Shown in pieces: positions 1 through 6,468 of a stretch of 7,582 nt of DNA; position 1 is the first letter of the stretch, and each line of letters begins with the position of its first letter. The DNA is from Methanocorpusculum sp. Its GTDB lineage: Archaea > Halobacteriota > Methanomicrobia > Methanomicrobiales > Methanocorpusculaceae. The stretch covers positions 1-7,582 of the forward strand of contig JAUNXW010000076.1 in the NCBI GenBank assembly GCA_030539595.1. Direction: 5' to 3'. A program made the position numbers and the translations under genes. Under the pieces are notes generated by a model that made no database searches, was not told the origin of the DNA, and saw only the letters and a program-made list of their open reading frames with translations.

Positions 1-686
1 AACGGCGCTGTGGTGTCGGGCTTGTTTGAAACGATGAGTTTCGGAACCATTGCGGTGTCTTTGGGCATCAGCGTTCTGAACGCCATAAACAGAAACGCAA
101 TCGCAATAATTCCCATTAACAGCTGTCCCGAGATAAGCGAAATTCCAAGTACACCGATGATTAAAACAAGCATCAGCGTATTTCTCGACGAAGCCTGCTT
201 CTTCGCATCAGCCTTGTGGTGTGCCACAATTTCTTTTCCGCGACCTGCGGGAACAACTCTGATAATTGGATTGTTGTTGTCCTCAGGATTCGGATAAGCA
301 AGAATATCCTGCATCTCTTCTTTTGGAAGAAGCTCAGACATCGCTTTTGCAAGCATCGACTTACCTGTTCCGGGACTTCCGATCATCATCACGTGACGGC
401 GCTGAATTGCAGCTTTACGAATAACATCGACTGCGTGTTCCTGACCGATAACCTGATCAATTAAATTAGGAGGAATTGTAATATCTGCGGTTGTATCGAA
501 TCTAACGCCGCCGAAAAGTTCCGCATCGTAATCATCCGATGCATATTTTTCTTTGGGTTTCGGCGGTTCGACCGCAGGCTCATCACGCGCAGGGGTTTCC
601 TGAGGCGGAGCTTCATGCAAAACATTCCATTCCGCCCCCATAGCAGAATTATCGGGCTTGTTTTGCTCTGTTTCGGATTTTTCCAT
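1..686 (-). CDS. lonB: Archaeal membrane-anchored Lon protease (LonB), N-terminal part
   Basis: ATP-dependent protease of the archaeal LonB type, which degrades unfolded and regulatory proteins at the inner face of the membrane. The reading frame starts at the ATG complementary to 684-686 and stays open for 228 codons to the window edge, so the rest of the AAA+ domain and the Ser-Lys protease domain lie outside. Residues 1-50 are a charged, Pro/Glu-rich leader. Residues 72-90 (IPPNLIDQVIGQEHAVDVI) are the typical AAA+ entry segment. Walker A is GSPGTGKS at 103-110. Two hydrophobic helices at about 171-187 and 189-204 match the membrane hairpin inserted between Walker A and Walker B in archaeal LonB. 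A GAGGT Shine-Dalgarno-like element at 699-703 lies 12 nt upstream. The gene is divergent from prs. Family call is firm; only the N-terminal third or so is visible. Confidence 0.93.
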   Translation of the reverse strand, partial: MEKSETEQNKPDNSAMGAEWNVLHEAPPQETPARDEPAVEPPKPKEKYASDDYDAELFGGVRFDTTADITIPPNLIDQVIGQEHAVDVIRKAAIQRRHVMMIGSPGTGKSMLAKAMSELLPKEEMQDILAYPNPEDNNNPIIRVVPAGRGKEIVAHHKADAKKQASSRNTLMLVLIIGVLGISLISGQLLMGIIAIAFLFMAFRTLMPKDTAMVPKLIVSNKPDTTAP

Positions 687-777
687 ATTGTTTAATCTAC
701 CTCTGATGAAGAATATTATAATTTGTTCTTTATGATGGTTTAAGTAGTTTCACTAATAGATAAGAATATAGCAGATT
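687..777. promoter_or_regulatory. Divergent intergenic region between lonB and prs
   Basis: This 91-bp AT-rich gap must hold the promoters of both lonB (minus) and prs (plus). An AT-only stretch around 712-722 (atattataat) reads similarly on both strands and is a possible TATA element, but its distances to the two starts do not assign it clearly. A GAGGT element at 699-703 on the minus strand suggests a leadered lonB mRNA. No Shine-Dalgarno element precedes prs, so its mRNA may have a very short leader or none. Transcription start sites cannot be fixed by eye. Confidence 0.4.
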
Positions 778-1623
778 ATGAAAGTTATCTATACCGAAAA
801 AAGTCAGCTTCTTGCATCGAAGACTGCCAGATGTTTGGGTTGTAAAACATCCGAAGTAAAATACAATAAATTTCCGGACGGAGAACAGTATCTTCGCATA
901 ATGGACTCAGATGATGAAATGGTCGTCGTTTCAAGCACAGTAGACGCGGAAACGGTTATGCAGGTGATTCTTCTTCTCGATGCGTGCGAGGGACGCGACG
1001 TTACTTTGGTATTGCCGTATATGGGATACGCGCGCCAGGATAAAAAATTCAATGAAGGTGAGCCAATATCCGCACGCGCAATGGCTAAAGCATTATCGGA
1101 AGGTGCTTCGCGCGTTTTCACAGTAAATATTCACGACCCGTCGGTTCTGAATCATTTCAGATGCCGCGCTGAAAATCTTTCCATAGCTCCAGAAATCGGT
1201 AAATATATTAAAACTATGGGACTTGAGTCTCCGCTGATTTTATCGCCGGACGAGGGAGCGGAAAATTTCGCAAAAGCGGTTGCATCCGTAGGCGGATGGG
1301 ACTTTGACCATCTCAATAAAACAAGGCTTTCGGGTTCTGAAGTTACAATGGCGCCCAAACATCTGGCAGCCGACGGAAGAGACTGTATCATAGTCGATGA
1401 TATCATCGCAACAGGCGGTTCAATGGCTCTTGCAGCTTCAATGCTTAAAGAGCAGGGCGCAAATTCAGTCAGAGCCGCAGGCGTTCACGGGGTTTTTGCA
1501 TCCGGCGGCTACATTAAATTAATGCAGGCGGGACTTGCAGATATTGCTTCGTCCGATACGATAGAAAAAGCCTCTTCAAAGTTTTCCGCATCCGAAATTA
1601 TTGCAGAAGCCGTCCGCAGATGA
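778..1623 (+). CDS. prs: Ribose-phosphate pyrophosphokinase (PRPP synthetase)
   Basis: Makes 5-phosphoribosyl-1-pyrophosphate and AMP from ribose 5-phosphate and ATP, the precursor for purine, pyrimidine, histidine and tryptophan synthesis; cytosolic. At 281 residues it is the short archaeal form. Visible motifs in order: KFPDGE at 31-36; YARQDKKF at 84-91 in the ATP-binding part; NIHDPS at 117-122, the metal/ATP-binding His-Asp segment (H119, D120); KTRLS at 181-185, matching the catalytic flexible loop with its Lys and Arg; and VDDIIATGGS at 206-215, the phosphoribosyl-binding loop. All catalytic elements appear intact. The start agrees with the usual N-terminus of the family (MKVIYTEKSQ), and no Shine-Dalgarno sequence precedes it. 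The stop overlaps the next start in an ATGA, so translation of the two genes is probably coupled. Confidence 0.96.
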   Translation: MKVIYTEKSQLLASKTARCLGCKTSEVKYNKFPDGEQYLRIMDSDDEMVVVSSTVDAETVMQVILLLDACEGRDVTLVLPYMGYARQDKKFNEGEPISARAMAKALSEGASRVFTVNIHDPSVLNHFRCRAENLSIAPEIGKYIKTMGLESPLILSPDEGAENFAKAVASVGGWDFDHLNKTRLSGSEVTMAPKHLAADGRDCIIVDDIIATGGSMALAASMLKEQGANSVRAAGVHGVFASGGYIKLMQAGLADIASSDTIEKASSKFSASEIIAEAVRR

Positions 1624-2087
1624 AATTTATTTTAGACTCTTCATATTTTTTCGGGAATTATAATTTGTCGGGCGAGTTTTTTACAACTCCCGAAGTTGTC
1701 GACGAGCTTAAAGACGCTGTATCGAAGATGAGATATGAGGTGCTTGTTTCAAACGGTTTGTGCGTTACCGAGCCGTCCCCGGAGGCGCTTTCAAAAACAA
1801 CCGAAGCGGCTTTAAAATCGGGAGATGCGAGAGTTCTTTCCGACACTGATATTTCGGTTATCGCTCTCGCGGTTTCGCTTGAAGGGACTGTCGTTTCGGA
1901 TGATTTTGCTGTTCAGAACGTCTGCCGTCATTTGAAACAGCCGTTTCAAAGTATTGTGCAAAAGCGTGCGAAGAAAAAAGTCTGGAAGAAAATCTGCTCC
2001 GGCTGCGGTCGCGAAATCCCAGAAAATGAAGATGTCTGCTCTGTCTGCGGGAGCGAGCCTTTGAAAAGAAAGACTGAGAGAAGATAA
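1620..2087 (+). CDS. nob1: Nob1-type PIN domain endoribonuclease with zinc ribbon
   Basis: Probable archaeal Nob1, the endonuclease that forms the mature 3' end of 16S rRNA during small-subunit assembly. The N-terminal PIN domain (about 1-112) has the expected acidic residues: D6 in ILDSSYF, E25 and/or E29 in TPEVVDEL, D75/D77 in LSDTDISVIAL, and D94/D95 in VVSDDFAVQ. A basic linker (KKRAKK-like, about 115-124) leads to a C-terminal zinc ribbon with paired cysteines C126-C129 and C140-C143, and the tail is basic (150-155). The PIN plus single zinc ribbon order and the 155-residue length fit archaeal Nob1. Its ATG overlaps the prs stop by 4 bp, implying one transcript. PIN toxins (VapC) lack the zinc ribbon, so that alternative is unlikely; I infer the exact rRNA role from the family. 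Confidence 0.87.
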   Translation: MKFILDSSYFFGNYNLSGEFFTTPEVVDELKDAVSKMRYEVLVSNGLCVTEPSPEALSKTTEAALKSGDARVLSDTDISVIALAVSLEGTVVSDDFAVQNVCRHLKQPFQSIVQKRAKKKVWKKICSGCGREIPENEDVCSVCGSEPLKRKTERR

Positions 2088-2105
2088 ATCATAGAAGGAC
2101 TTTCT

Positions 2106-2179
2106 TAGCAGAGAAAACTATAAGTTTTTGATTCGTTATGTGAATCCGTTAGACAAGATTTAGACTAAGTTTTCTGCTA
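2106..2179 (+). repeat. Long-range inverted repeat with internal hairpin (possible structured RNA)
   Basis: Left arm tagcag(ag)aaaact at 2106-2119 pairs with right arm agttttctgcta at 2168-2179. This gives two perfect 6-bp stems separated by a 2-nt bulge (2112-2113). The 48-nt loop contains a second inverted repeat, gattc (2130-2134) and gaatc (2142-2146), around a 7-nt loop. It could be a 3'-UTR structure of prs-nob1 or a separate small RNA. I do not match it to a known RNA family: no convincing C/D or H/ACA boxes are seen. Confidence 0.45.
2121..2130 (+). terminator. Possible T-tract terminator of prs-nob1
   Basis: A run of five T residues (2125-2129) occurs about 40 bp after the nob1 stop. 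Archaeal RNA polymerase can terminate at short T-rich tracts in the non-template strand without a hairpin. The tract is short, so the call is tentative. Confidence 0.3.
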
Positions 2180-2182
2180 CAG

Positions 2183-2192
2183 TGTGTACACA
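2183..2192. repeat. Perfect 10-bp palindrome TGTGTACACA
   Basis: The sequence reads identically on both strands and lies just outside the right arm of the larger inverted repeat. Perfect palindromes of this size can be binding sites for dimeric regulators, but here both neighbouring genes point towards it, so it is not upstream of any recognised gene. Its function is unknown. Confidence 0.35.
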
Positions 2193-2245
2193 TTTCGTTT
2201 CACCATGAACATCAGAAGCCGGTCTTCGACTTGCGGCGGTGTCTC

Positions 2246-2258
2246 ACAAAATAAAACA
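2246..2258 (-). terminator. Possible T-rich terminator of the F430 operon
   Basis: On the minus strand this reads TTTTATTTT (2256 down to 2248), about 40 bp after the stop of the last operon gene. It fits the T-rich, hairpin-free termination signals of archaea. It also limits read-through into the convergent prs-nob1 unit. No experimental support is visible. Confidence 0.35.
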
Positions 2259-2294
2259 CAAGAAGAGACAACAGAACATTCACTTAAAATGGAC

Positions 2295-2915
2295 TTAACT
2301 TAAATCCCTAAAATAAATTTCAGCCATATCTTTTGCTTTTTCCTTATCCGCCGAAAGCGCCCGCCAGATTTCTTCATCCTCAAGCACCCTCTCAAGAATC
2401 TCAGCCCGCTTCTCCTGACAAGCACAGATTTTTTTAAGCCTCTCTCTTAACTCACTCTGCAGAGCAACCATCTCACCAATATTTTCAAAGTCTTCAAAAA
2501 CCCTGTCGCGTATAAATTTCGGAACTGCGGGGGCTTTACCGTTTGTTGAAACCGCCAGAGTAAAATCCCCATCGCTGAACGCTGCGGGAAGCATAAAATT
2601 TCCGTCGCCGTCTGAACTGTTGAATAATTTCAAACACCGCTCAGCAGCTGCACAGATTTTTTTATTCAGCTCCTTATCCGGAAGAGCCGCGATAATAATA
2701 TCATGTTCCTCAACAAGTTTAATTAAATCCGCATCGGATATCTCCGACACATCAGCCTCTTTTGTAAAAACTCCGCTGAGTTCGTCAGAAATATTTTTTG
2801 AAATAACCGTTACAGCAGCACAGTCTTTAAACGGTCTGAGTTTGCGAAAACCCACTTTTCCCGCACCGAAAAGAAGAAGTTTGTATTTTGAAACATCAAG
2901 CATCAGAGGAATCAT
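2295..2915 (-). CDS. Precorrin-2 dehydrogenase (CysG N-terminal / Met8 type)
   Basis: Oxidises precorrin-2 to sirohydrochlorin with NAD+, supplying the substrate of the nickel chelatase CfbA; related enzymes also act as ferrochelatases for siroheme. The 206-residue protein has only the dehydrogenase/chelatase module, without the uroporphyrinogen methyltransferase domain of full-length CysG. The Rossmann loop is GAGKVGFRK at 17-25. FNSSDGDGNF at 98-107 replaces the common NVVD motif, with D102 at the position of the catalytic aspartate. VSTNGKAPA at 122-130 matches the VSSGG(T/K)(S/A)P segment, and a helical C-terminal part follows. It begins 27 bp after cfbB as the last gene of the run. A GGAG lies 16 nt upstream of the chosen ATG, further than usual; Met5 is a possible alternative start. 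The family call is strong, but whether this protein also chelates metal is open. Confidence 0.88.
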   Translation of the reverse strand: MIPLMLDVSKYKLLLFGAGKVGFRKLRPFKDCAAVTVISKNISDELSGVFTKEADVSEISDADLIKLVEEHDIIIAALPDKELNKKICAAAERCLKLFNSSDGDGNFMLPAAFSDGDFTLAVSTNGKAPAVPKFIRDRVFEDFENIGEMVALQSELRERLKKICACQEKRAEILERVLEDEEIWRALSADKEKAKDMAEIYFRDLS

Positions 2916-2942
2916 TTGAAATAACTCTGTTCTCCATCCGCA

Positions 2943-4271
2943 TTAATCTATCTCAGAACCGCAGAGAATTCTGCAAAGAATCCTCTCCGAAGAAACTGGC
3001 ATCAGATGAGTGTATGAACCGATGCAGTTTTTATAAACCGCACCGTCTTTGCCAGAATCAATTCCCGTTCCCCGGCTCAAAGAATAAGCAAATTTTGCTC
3101 CGGTGTCCATTTTAACCGCGCTGTAATGGAACTCGTGACCTTTGAACGGATATTTTACACCGCCCAATTCAGCTTCACCGACAACATACCCGAGAACTTT
3201 TTTCACCGGAATTGAAGCATCGCCTTCAAAAACTCCGCACATTTTACGAGGAGTTCCCTTAACCGAAAGCGAGCGCGAAAGATACATCAAACCTCCGCAT
3301 TCTGCGTAGATAGGTGTTCCCTCTTTGGCTCTTGAGAGAATATCCTCTCTCATCGAATCGTTTGCCTCAAGTTTTTCTGCAAACATTTCCGGGTATCCGC
3401 CGCCGAAAATATACGTATCAGCGTCAGGTAAATCATCGTGAATCGGACTGAAATATTTCGGTGAAAAGCCTAAGTTTTTCAAAATATCTGCGAGTTCCCC
3501 GTAATAGAAATTGAACGATTCATCGTAGGCTATCGCTGCGGTTTTAGTTTGCGGTACCGTAAGCGGTTCGCTTTTTACCGCATCGATATTTTTCGCAATT
3601 GACTTTACGGCGTTTAAATCAACGTGTTCGGAGACGAACTCGGAGATTTTTGAAATCCGCTCTGCGAACTCTCCGTTCTGTGACCTTTCAAGGAAAGGAA
3701 CAAGCCCCAAATGGCGTGAAGCGAGTTCAATATTTTCAGAGCGCGGTACAGCTCCCAAGACGGGAAGTTTGCAGTAATATTCTATTGCGTCGACCGCTTT
3801 ACTCACGTGCCTTCCGTGACCCGTGTTATTTAAAATCACGCCCGCAATGTTCACGTCTTTATCAAAATCCCTGAACCCGTTAACAATTGCGGCAGCAGAA
3901 CGCGTTATGCTTCTTGCGTTGATTACAAGAATCACAGGAAGGTCAAACATTTTTGCAATCGAAGCGGTGCTTCCGACATCCGAAAATGCGTCAAGCCCTT
4001 CAAAAAGTCCGCGAACACCTTCGACAACGCCGAAATCAGCGTCTGCTCCGAGCGATAAAATTCTGCGGCTTTCGCTTTCGGTCTGAACAAAAGAATCGAG
4101 ATTGTAGCACGAACGCTTCGTTACTCCCGCAAGATACGAAGAATCTATGTAATCCATCGCGGTTTTGTAAGTCTGAACGCTCCCCTCTTTTGAAAGAAGC
4201 GAGGCTAAAGCAAGTGTAATTGTAGTTTTTCCGGCGCCCGAACGGTCGCCTGAAATCAGAAACGATTTCAT
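2943..4271 (-). CDS. cfbB: Ni-sirohydrochlorin a,c-diamide synthase CfbB
   Basis: Converts the a- and c-acetate groups of Ni-sirohydrochlorin to amides with glutamine and ATP, the second step from sirohydrochlorin to F430. The 442 residues show the CobB/CbiA two-domain plan. An N-terminal P-loop synthetase domain has GDRSGAGKT at 8-16 and VEGVRGLFEG at 83-92. A C-terminal class I glutamine amidotransferase-like domain has FGGGYPE at 289-295, the nucleophile C325 in AECGG (323-327), GHEFHYS at 378-384 and the probable catalytic H422 in SYTHL. All key residues are present. The ATG overlaps the cfbD stop as ATGA, with GAGGA 7 nt upstream (4279-4283, minus). By sequence alone it could be cobyrinate a,c-diamide synthase (CbiA); location among cfb genes decides for CfbB. 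Confidence 0.93.
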   Translation of the reverse strand: MKSFLISGDRSGAGKTTITLALASLLSKEGSVQTYKTAMDYIDSSYLAGVTKRSCYNLDSFVQTESESRRILSLGADADFGVVEGVRGLFEGLDAFSDVGSTASIAKMFDLPVILVINARSITRSAAAIVNGFRDFDKDVNIAGVILNNTGHGRHVSKAVDAIEYYCKLPVLGAVPRSENIELASRHLGLVPFLERSQNGEFAERISKISEFVSEHVDLNAVKSIAKNIDAVKSEPLTVPQTKTAAIAYDESFNFYYGELADILKNLGFSPKYFSPIHDDLPDADTYIFGGGYPEMFAEKLEANDSMREDILSRAKEGTPIYAECGGLMYLSRSLSVKGTPRKMCGVFEGDASIPVKKVLGYVVGEAELGGVKYPFKGHEFHYSAVKMDTGAKFAYSLSRGTGIDSGKDGAVYKNCIGSYTHLMPVSSERILCRILCGSEID

Positions 4272-5347
4272 TGAATATTCCTCAAAGTCGCACCGAACTC
4301 GCTTTCAACTATCGAGTGAACTCCCAGAGTTTTTGGGTGAAGGTCGAGTTCGACCAAAACAAAATCATGTCCCTGCTCTTTCAGCGGTTCAACCTGACGA
4401 GGACCGTTTGTTATGGAAAAAACGGTGATGCCCTTAACCGCTTCGGGCGAAACCGCGTGGGGAACTCCGGTTAAAATCAGATAATCGGGTTTGACCGATT
4501 TTATTTTTTCTTCGAGAGCCGAGCCGTTCTCTCCGTATTCATCAAGCGAGCCGATAAGTTCGGGATTTACTCCGCGGCTTTTCAGTTCGTCAAGAATTGC
4601 CTTTGCATCGTTTCTGACTTTGGGCAGACCTCTTTGTTCAAGGTTTGCGGCAAAAGAAATATTTGCCTCAGGAGCGACTTCATGAACTGCGCAAAGATGG
4701 TCTGCGAACATGTAAGCCGTCTCTTTTTTGGCGTTCATAATTGCAAGACCTTTTTTATCCGAGCGAAGCAACTTTAACAATTCTGCTGCAGCGACGTGTT
4801 TTAAATCTCCTCTTAACGGCTGAATATATGATTTTGAAGCCGCCCCTCTTTCCCTTTCGGTTTTGTTCGCCGCTGCAAGAATTCTTTTCTGACGGTTCAG
4901 TTCTTCTTCCGAAATCCAGTTCTTTTTAGCCGCTGCGTCAAGAACGGCAATTACTCCGTCGACGTTTTCGCGAAAACCCGCGTGAATGGAAACACCTATC
5001 GCAGGCGTTGAAATCCCCGAAGCCTCAATGGCGGCTTCAAGGTCTTCTCCAATAATCATCGAAACGCACGTCCCCACAACCGCAATTTTATTCGGGTGAA
5101 ATTCTTTTTCCGCGTAGCGAAGAACATCTTCTAAAATATGCTGACCGCCGAAGATGAATTCTTCATCGCCCAAGGAGGTCGTTAAAACTCTTATTCCGTC
5201 CTCTTCAAGAAGTCTTGCGTGTTTGAAGGAGCAGCCCGAAGGTCCGTGAAGAATTGCTGCGTCAACTTCCAAATCGCGAAGCGTGTAAAGAGCCGCAACG
5301 ATTGAACTCGGTCTCGGCTGAATGTATCTCATTTTGCTTATCTCCAT
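4268..5347 (-). CDS. cfbD: Ni-sirohydrochlorin a,c-diamide reductive cyclase, NifD-like subunit CfbD
   Basis: Catalytic component of the nitrogenase-like enzyme that, with electrons from the NifH-like CfbC, reduces Ni-sirohydrochlorin a,c-diamide by six electrons and forms the gamma-lactam ring, giving seco-F430. The protein (359 residues) resembles NifD/BchN but is shorter. C39 in GPSGCSFKHARLL and C94 in VGTCVSMIIGED are the conserved iron-sulfur ligands; C219 is the third cysteine I note. TGVPHAV at 293-299 and NGPRQVEPL at 314-322 are in the C-terminal part. Two starts are credible: the ATG at 5347 follows GGGGTGA by 4 nt and overlaps cfbE by 10 bp, while an in-frame ATG at 5332 (MRYIQPRPS) follows GGAG by 9 nt. 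The second would begin nearer the conserved region. The partner cfbC is not in the window. Confidence 0.93.
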   Translation of the reverse strand: MEISKMRYIQPRPSSIVAALYTLRDLEVDAAILHGPSGCSFKHARLLEEDGIRVLTTSLGDEEFIFGGQHILEDVLRYAEKEFHPNKIAVVGTCVSMIIGEDLEAAIEASGISTPAIGVSIHAGFRENVDGVIAVLDAAAKKNWISEEELNRQKRILAAANKTERERGAASKSYIQPLRGDLKHVAAAELLKLLRSDKKGLAIMNAKKETAYMFADHLCAVHEVAPEANISFAANLEQRGLPKVRNDAKAILDELKSRGVNPELIGSLDEYGENGSALEEKIKSVKPDYLILTGVPHAVSPEAVKGITVFSITNGPRQVEPLKEQGHDFVLVELDLHPKTLGVHSIVESEFGATLRNIQ

Positions 5348-6468
5348 GTTTTCACCCCAAGTAAAACGCAGCCATCATTTTCTTTTGCAAGCCTCAGAGC
5401 CTCGTCTCTGACTTCATCGAATGATTTTTCCGCTCTGATGACTTTCGCGGGTGCGATTTCGTAAACTGCCTTCTGAATTTCTTCTTCTGAAAATCCTTCG
5501 CAGACTGCGTGAAATTCCTGACCTATTGCAAGGATTATTTTTTTGTCTGAGTTTTTGCGTAAAAATTTCGCCGCTTCAATGCATCCTTGTGCGGTTGTTC
5601 CGCTGTTTGAGTTATCCATTACGGTAACTCCGTCTTCTTCGAAGAGATTCATTCTGCCTTCTATTGCTGAAAATCCTGCAAGTTTTTCGGGACTGATTCC
5701 CAAAATCACAGCAGCAGCCGCGGCTGTTTTTATTACGTCGCAATAGAGAGGAATTGATAACAGCGGGTTTTCAAAACTTCCTCCGCTGTAAGTCAGTTTG
5801 TTTCCGTTCACGGAAATTATGTCGTCGATGGTTTCCCATCCAGGTTTTTTTGAAATTCCTTTCGGAACTAAAACTTTTTGGCACGGCTCAAGACTTTTCA
5901 GTTTTGCTTCAAGGGCTGATTTTTTTCCAGCGGCAATTTTGTAGTCGTCAGTGCTTGTAAGAATTCCAAGTTCTCCAACGCCCGTTACTCCGACAGATTC
6001 TTCGGCAATTATTCTTTGCGCGCCGTAGGTTTCTGCGGCTTTTACGGCAAATAAAAGCGATGCGGGAGTTATACTTTTTTTGAATAAAAGTTTGCCCTCA
6101 GGCATCAGAAAAGTTCCCCGGCTTGTGTGCAGAATACTTTTTGTATCAAAAAGCGAGGCTACAGCAAAGGCGGTTGTGGTTTTTCCGCGTGAGCCGGTTA
6201 TTTCAATTATAGGTTTTGAAAAATCGCCGATGAGGTCTTTCGTCATTTCGTGATGAGATACAATTTTTGTTTCCGTATGAAGAAGAGAGTAATCGGGGTC
6301 AAGATGAATGGGCGCGGTTATGCAGTCGTATTTTCTTTTAACGGCTTCTTCTGGCGTTAATGTTCCGCCGCGATATACATCTATTGCGTCAACGTCGTCG
6401 CCTCTGCGAAGAAGAGCTTCTGCAAGAGTTGCTCCGCCGTGAATTGTGTCAAGAACTAAAACTCTCAT
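5338..6468 (-). CDS. cfbE: Coenzyme F430 synthetase CfbE (Mur ligase-like)
   Basis: Catalyses the last step of F430 synthesis, ATP-dependent activation of the g-propionate of seco-F430 and closure of the carbocyclic ring. It belongs to the Mur ligase superfamily. Residues 1-80 form an N-terminal region with DTIHGGATLAEALLRRG at 7-23, a Rossmann-like start. The ATP-binding P-loop is TGSRGKTTT at 91-99 (K96). AEES at 155-158 contains the likely Mg-binding glutamate, followed by GELGILTSTDD at 165-175. EGRMNLF (270-276) and VMDNSNSGT (283-291) match the C-terminal Mur ligase motifs, and the protein ends in LLGVKTWR. The start is marked by GGAGG 4 nt upstream (6473-6477) and shares ATGA with cfbA. 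MurC/D/E identity is rejected because methanogens lack murein and the gene sits between cfbA and cfbD. Confidence 0.92.
   Translation of the reverse strand: MRVLVLDTIHGGATLAEALLRRGDDVDAIDVYRGGTLTPEEAVKRKYDCITAPIHLDPDYSLLHTETKIVSHHEMTKDLIGDFSKPIIEITGSRGKTTTAFAVASLFDTKSILHTSRGTFLMPEGKLLFKKSITPASLLFAVKAAETYGAQRIIAEESVGVTGVGELGILTSTDDYKIAAGKKSALEAKLKSLEPCQKVLVPKGISKKPGWETIDDIISVNGNKLTYSGGSFENPLLSIPLYCDVIKTAAAAAVILGISPEKLAGFSAIEGRMNLFEEDGVTVMDNSNSGTTAQGCIEAAKFLRKNSDKKIILAIGQEFHAVCEGFSEEEIQKAVYEIAPAKVIRAEKSFDEVRDEALRLAKENDGCVLLGVKTWR
5342..5358 (-). promoter_or_regulatory. Two ribosome binding sites for alternative cfbD starts
   Basis: On the minus strand GGGGTGA (5358-5352), whose GGTGA complements the 16S rRNA 3' end, lies 4 nt before the ATG at 5347. 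A second element, GGAG (5345-5342), overlaps that ATG and lies 9 nt before the in-frame ATG at 5332. Both lie at or near the end of the cfbE coding sequence, so translation from either may be coupled to cfbE termination at 5338. Confidence 0.5.

Larger units (their letters stand above)
2088..2294. other. Convergent intergenic region with stem structure and palindrome
   Basis: This 207-bp gap separates the prs-nob1 transcript from the end of the F430 operon. I see no convincing ORF. It contains a bulged 12-bp inverted repeat (2106-2119 with 2168-2179), a small hairpin within its loop, a near-tandem 11-mer (2149-2170), a perfect 10-bp palindrome (2183-2192) and T-rich tracts on both strands suited to archaeal termination. 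Part is probably the 3' ends of the two transcripts; whether a separate RNA gene is present cannot be decided by eye. Confidence 0.6.

Noticed and set aside
10..464. Plus-strand open frames opposite lonB
   Set aside because: They lie antisense to a clear LonB coding frame and have no recognisable domain or start signal.
804..1406. Minus-strand open frames within prs
   Set aside because: Shadow frames of a strongly conserved gene with all catalytic motifs on the plus strand.
2212..2226. Short GAAG/CTTC hairpin near the end of the F430 operon
   Set aside because: Only four base pairs, easily due to chance; not listed as a terminator.
2088..2294. tRNA, C/D-box or H/ACA RNA in the convergent gap
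   Set aside because: No cloverleaf, no convincing C and D box pair, and no ACA-tailed hairpin were found.
2620..4219. Plus-strand open frames opposite the dehydrogenase and cfbB genes
   Set aside because: They read as translated complements of known genes, rich in Ser/Arg, without motifs.
2943..4271. Cobyrinate a,c-diamide synthase (CbiA/CobB) of B12 synthesis
   Set aside because: Domain plan is the same, but the gene overlaps cfbD and lies among F430 genes, which favours CfbB.
4268..5347. Nitrogenase NifD or chlorophyll-type reductase subunit
   Set aside because: No NifK/NifH partner, shorter than NifD, and the context is F430 synthesis.
5338..6468. Murein or pseudomurein Mur ligase
   Set aside because: Mur ligase motifs are present, but position between cfbA and cfbD identifies CfbE.
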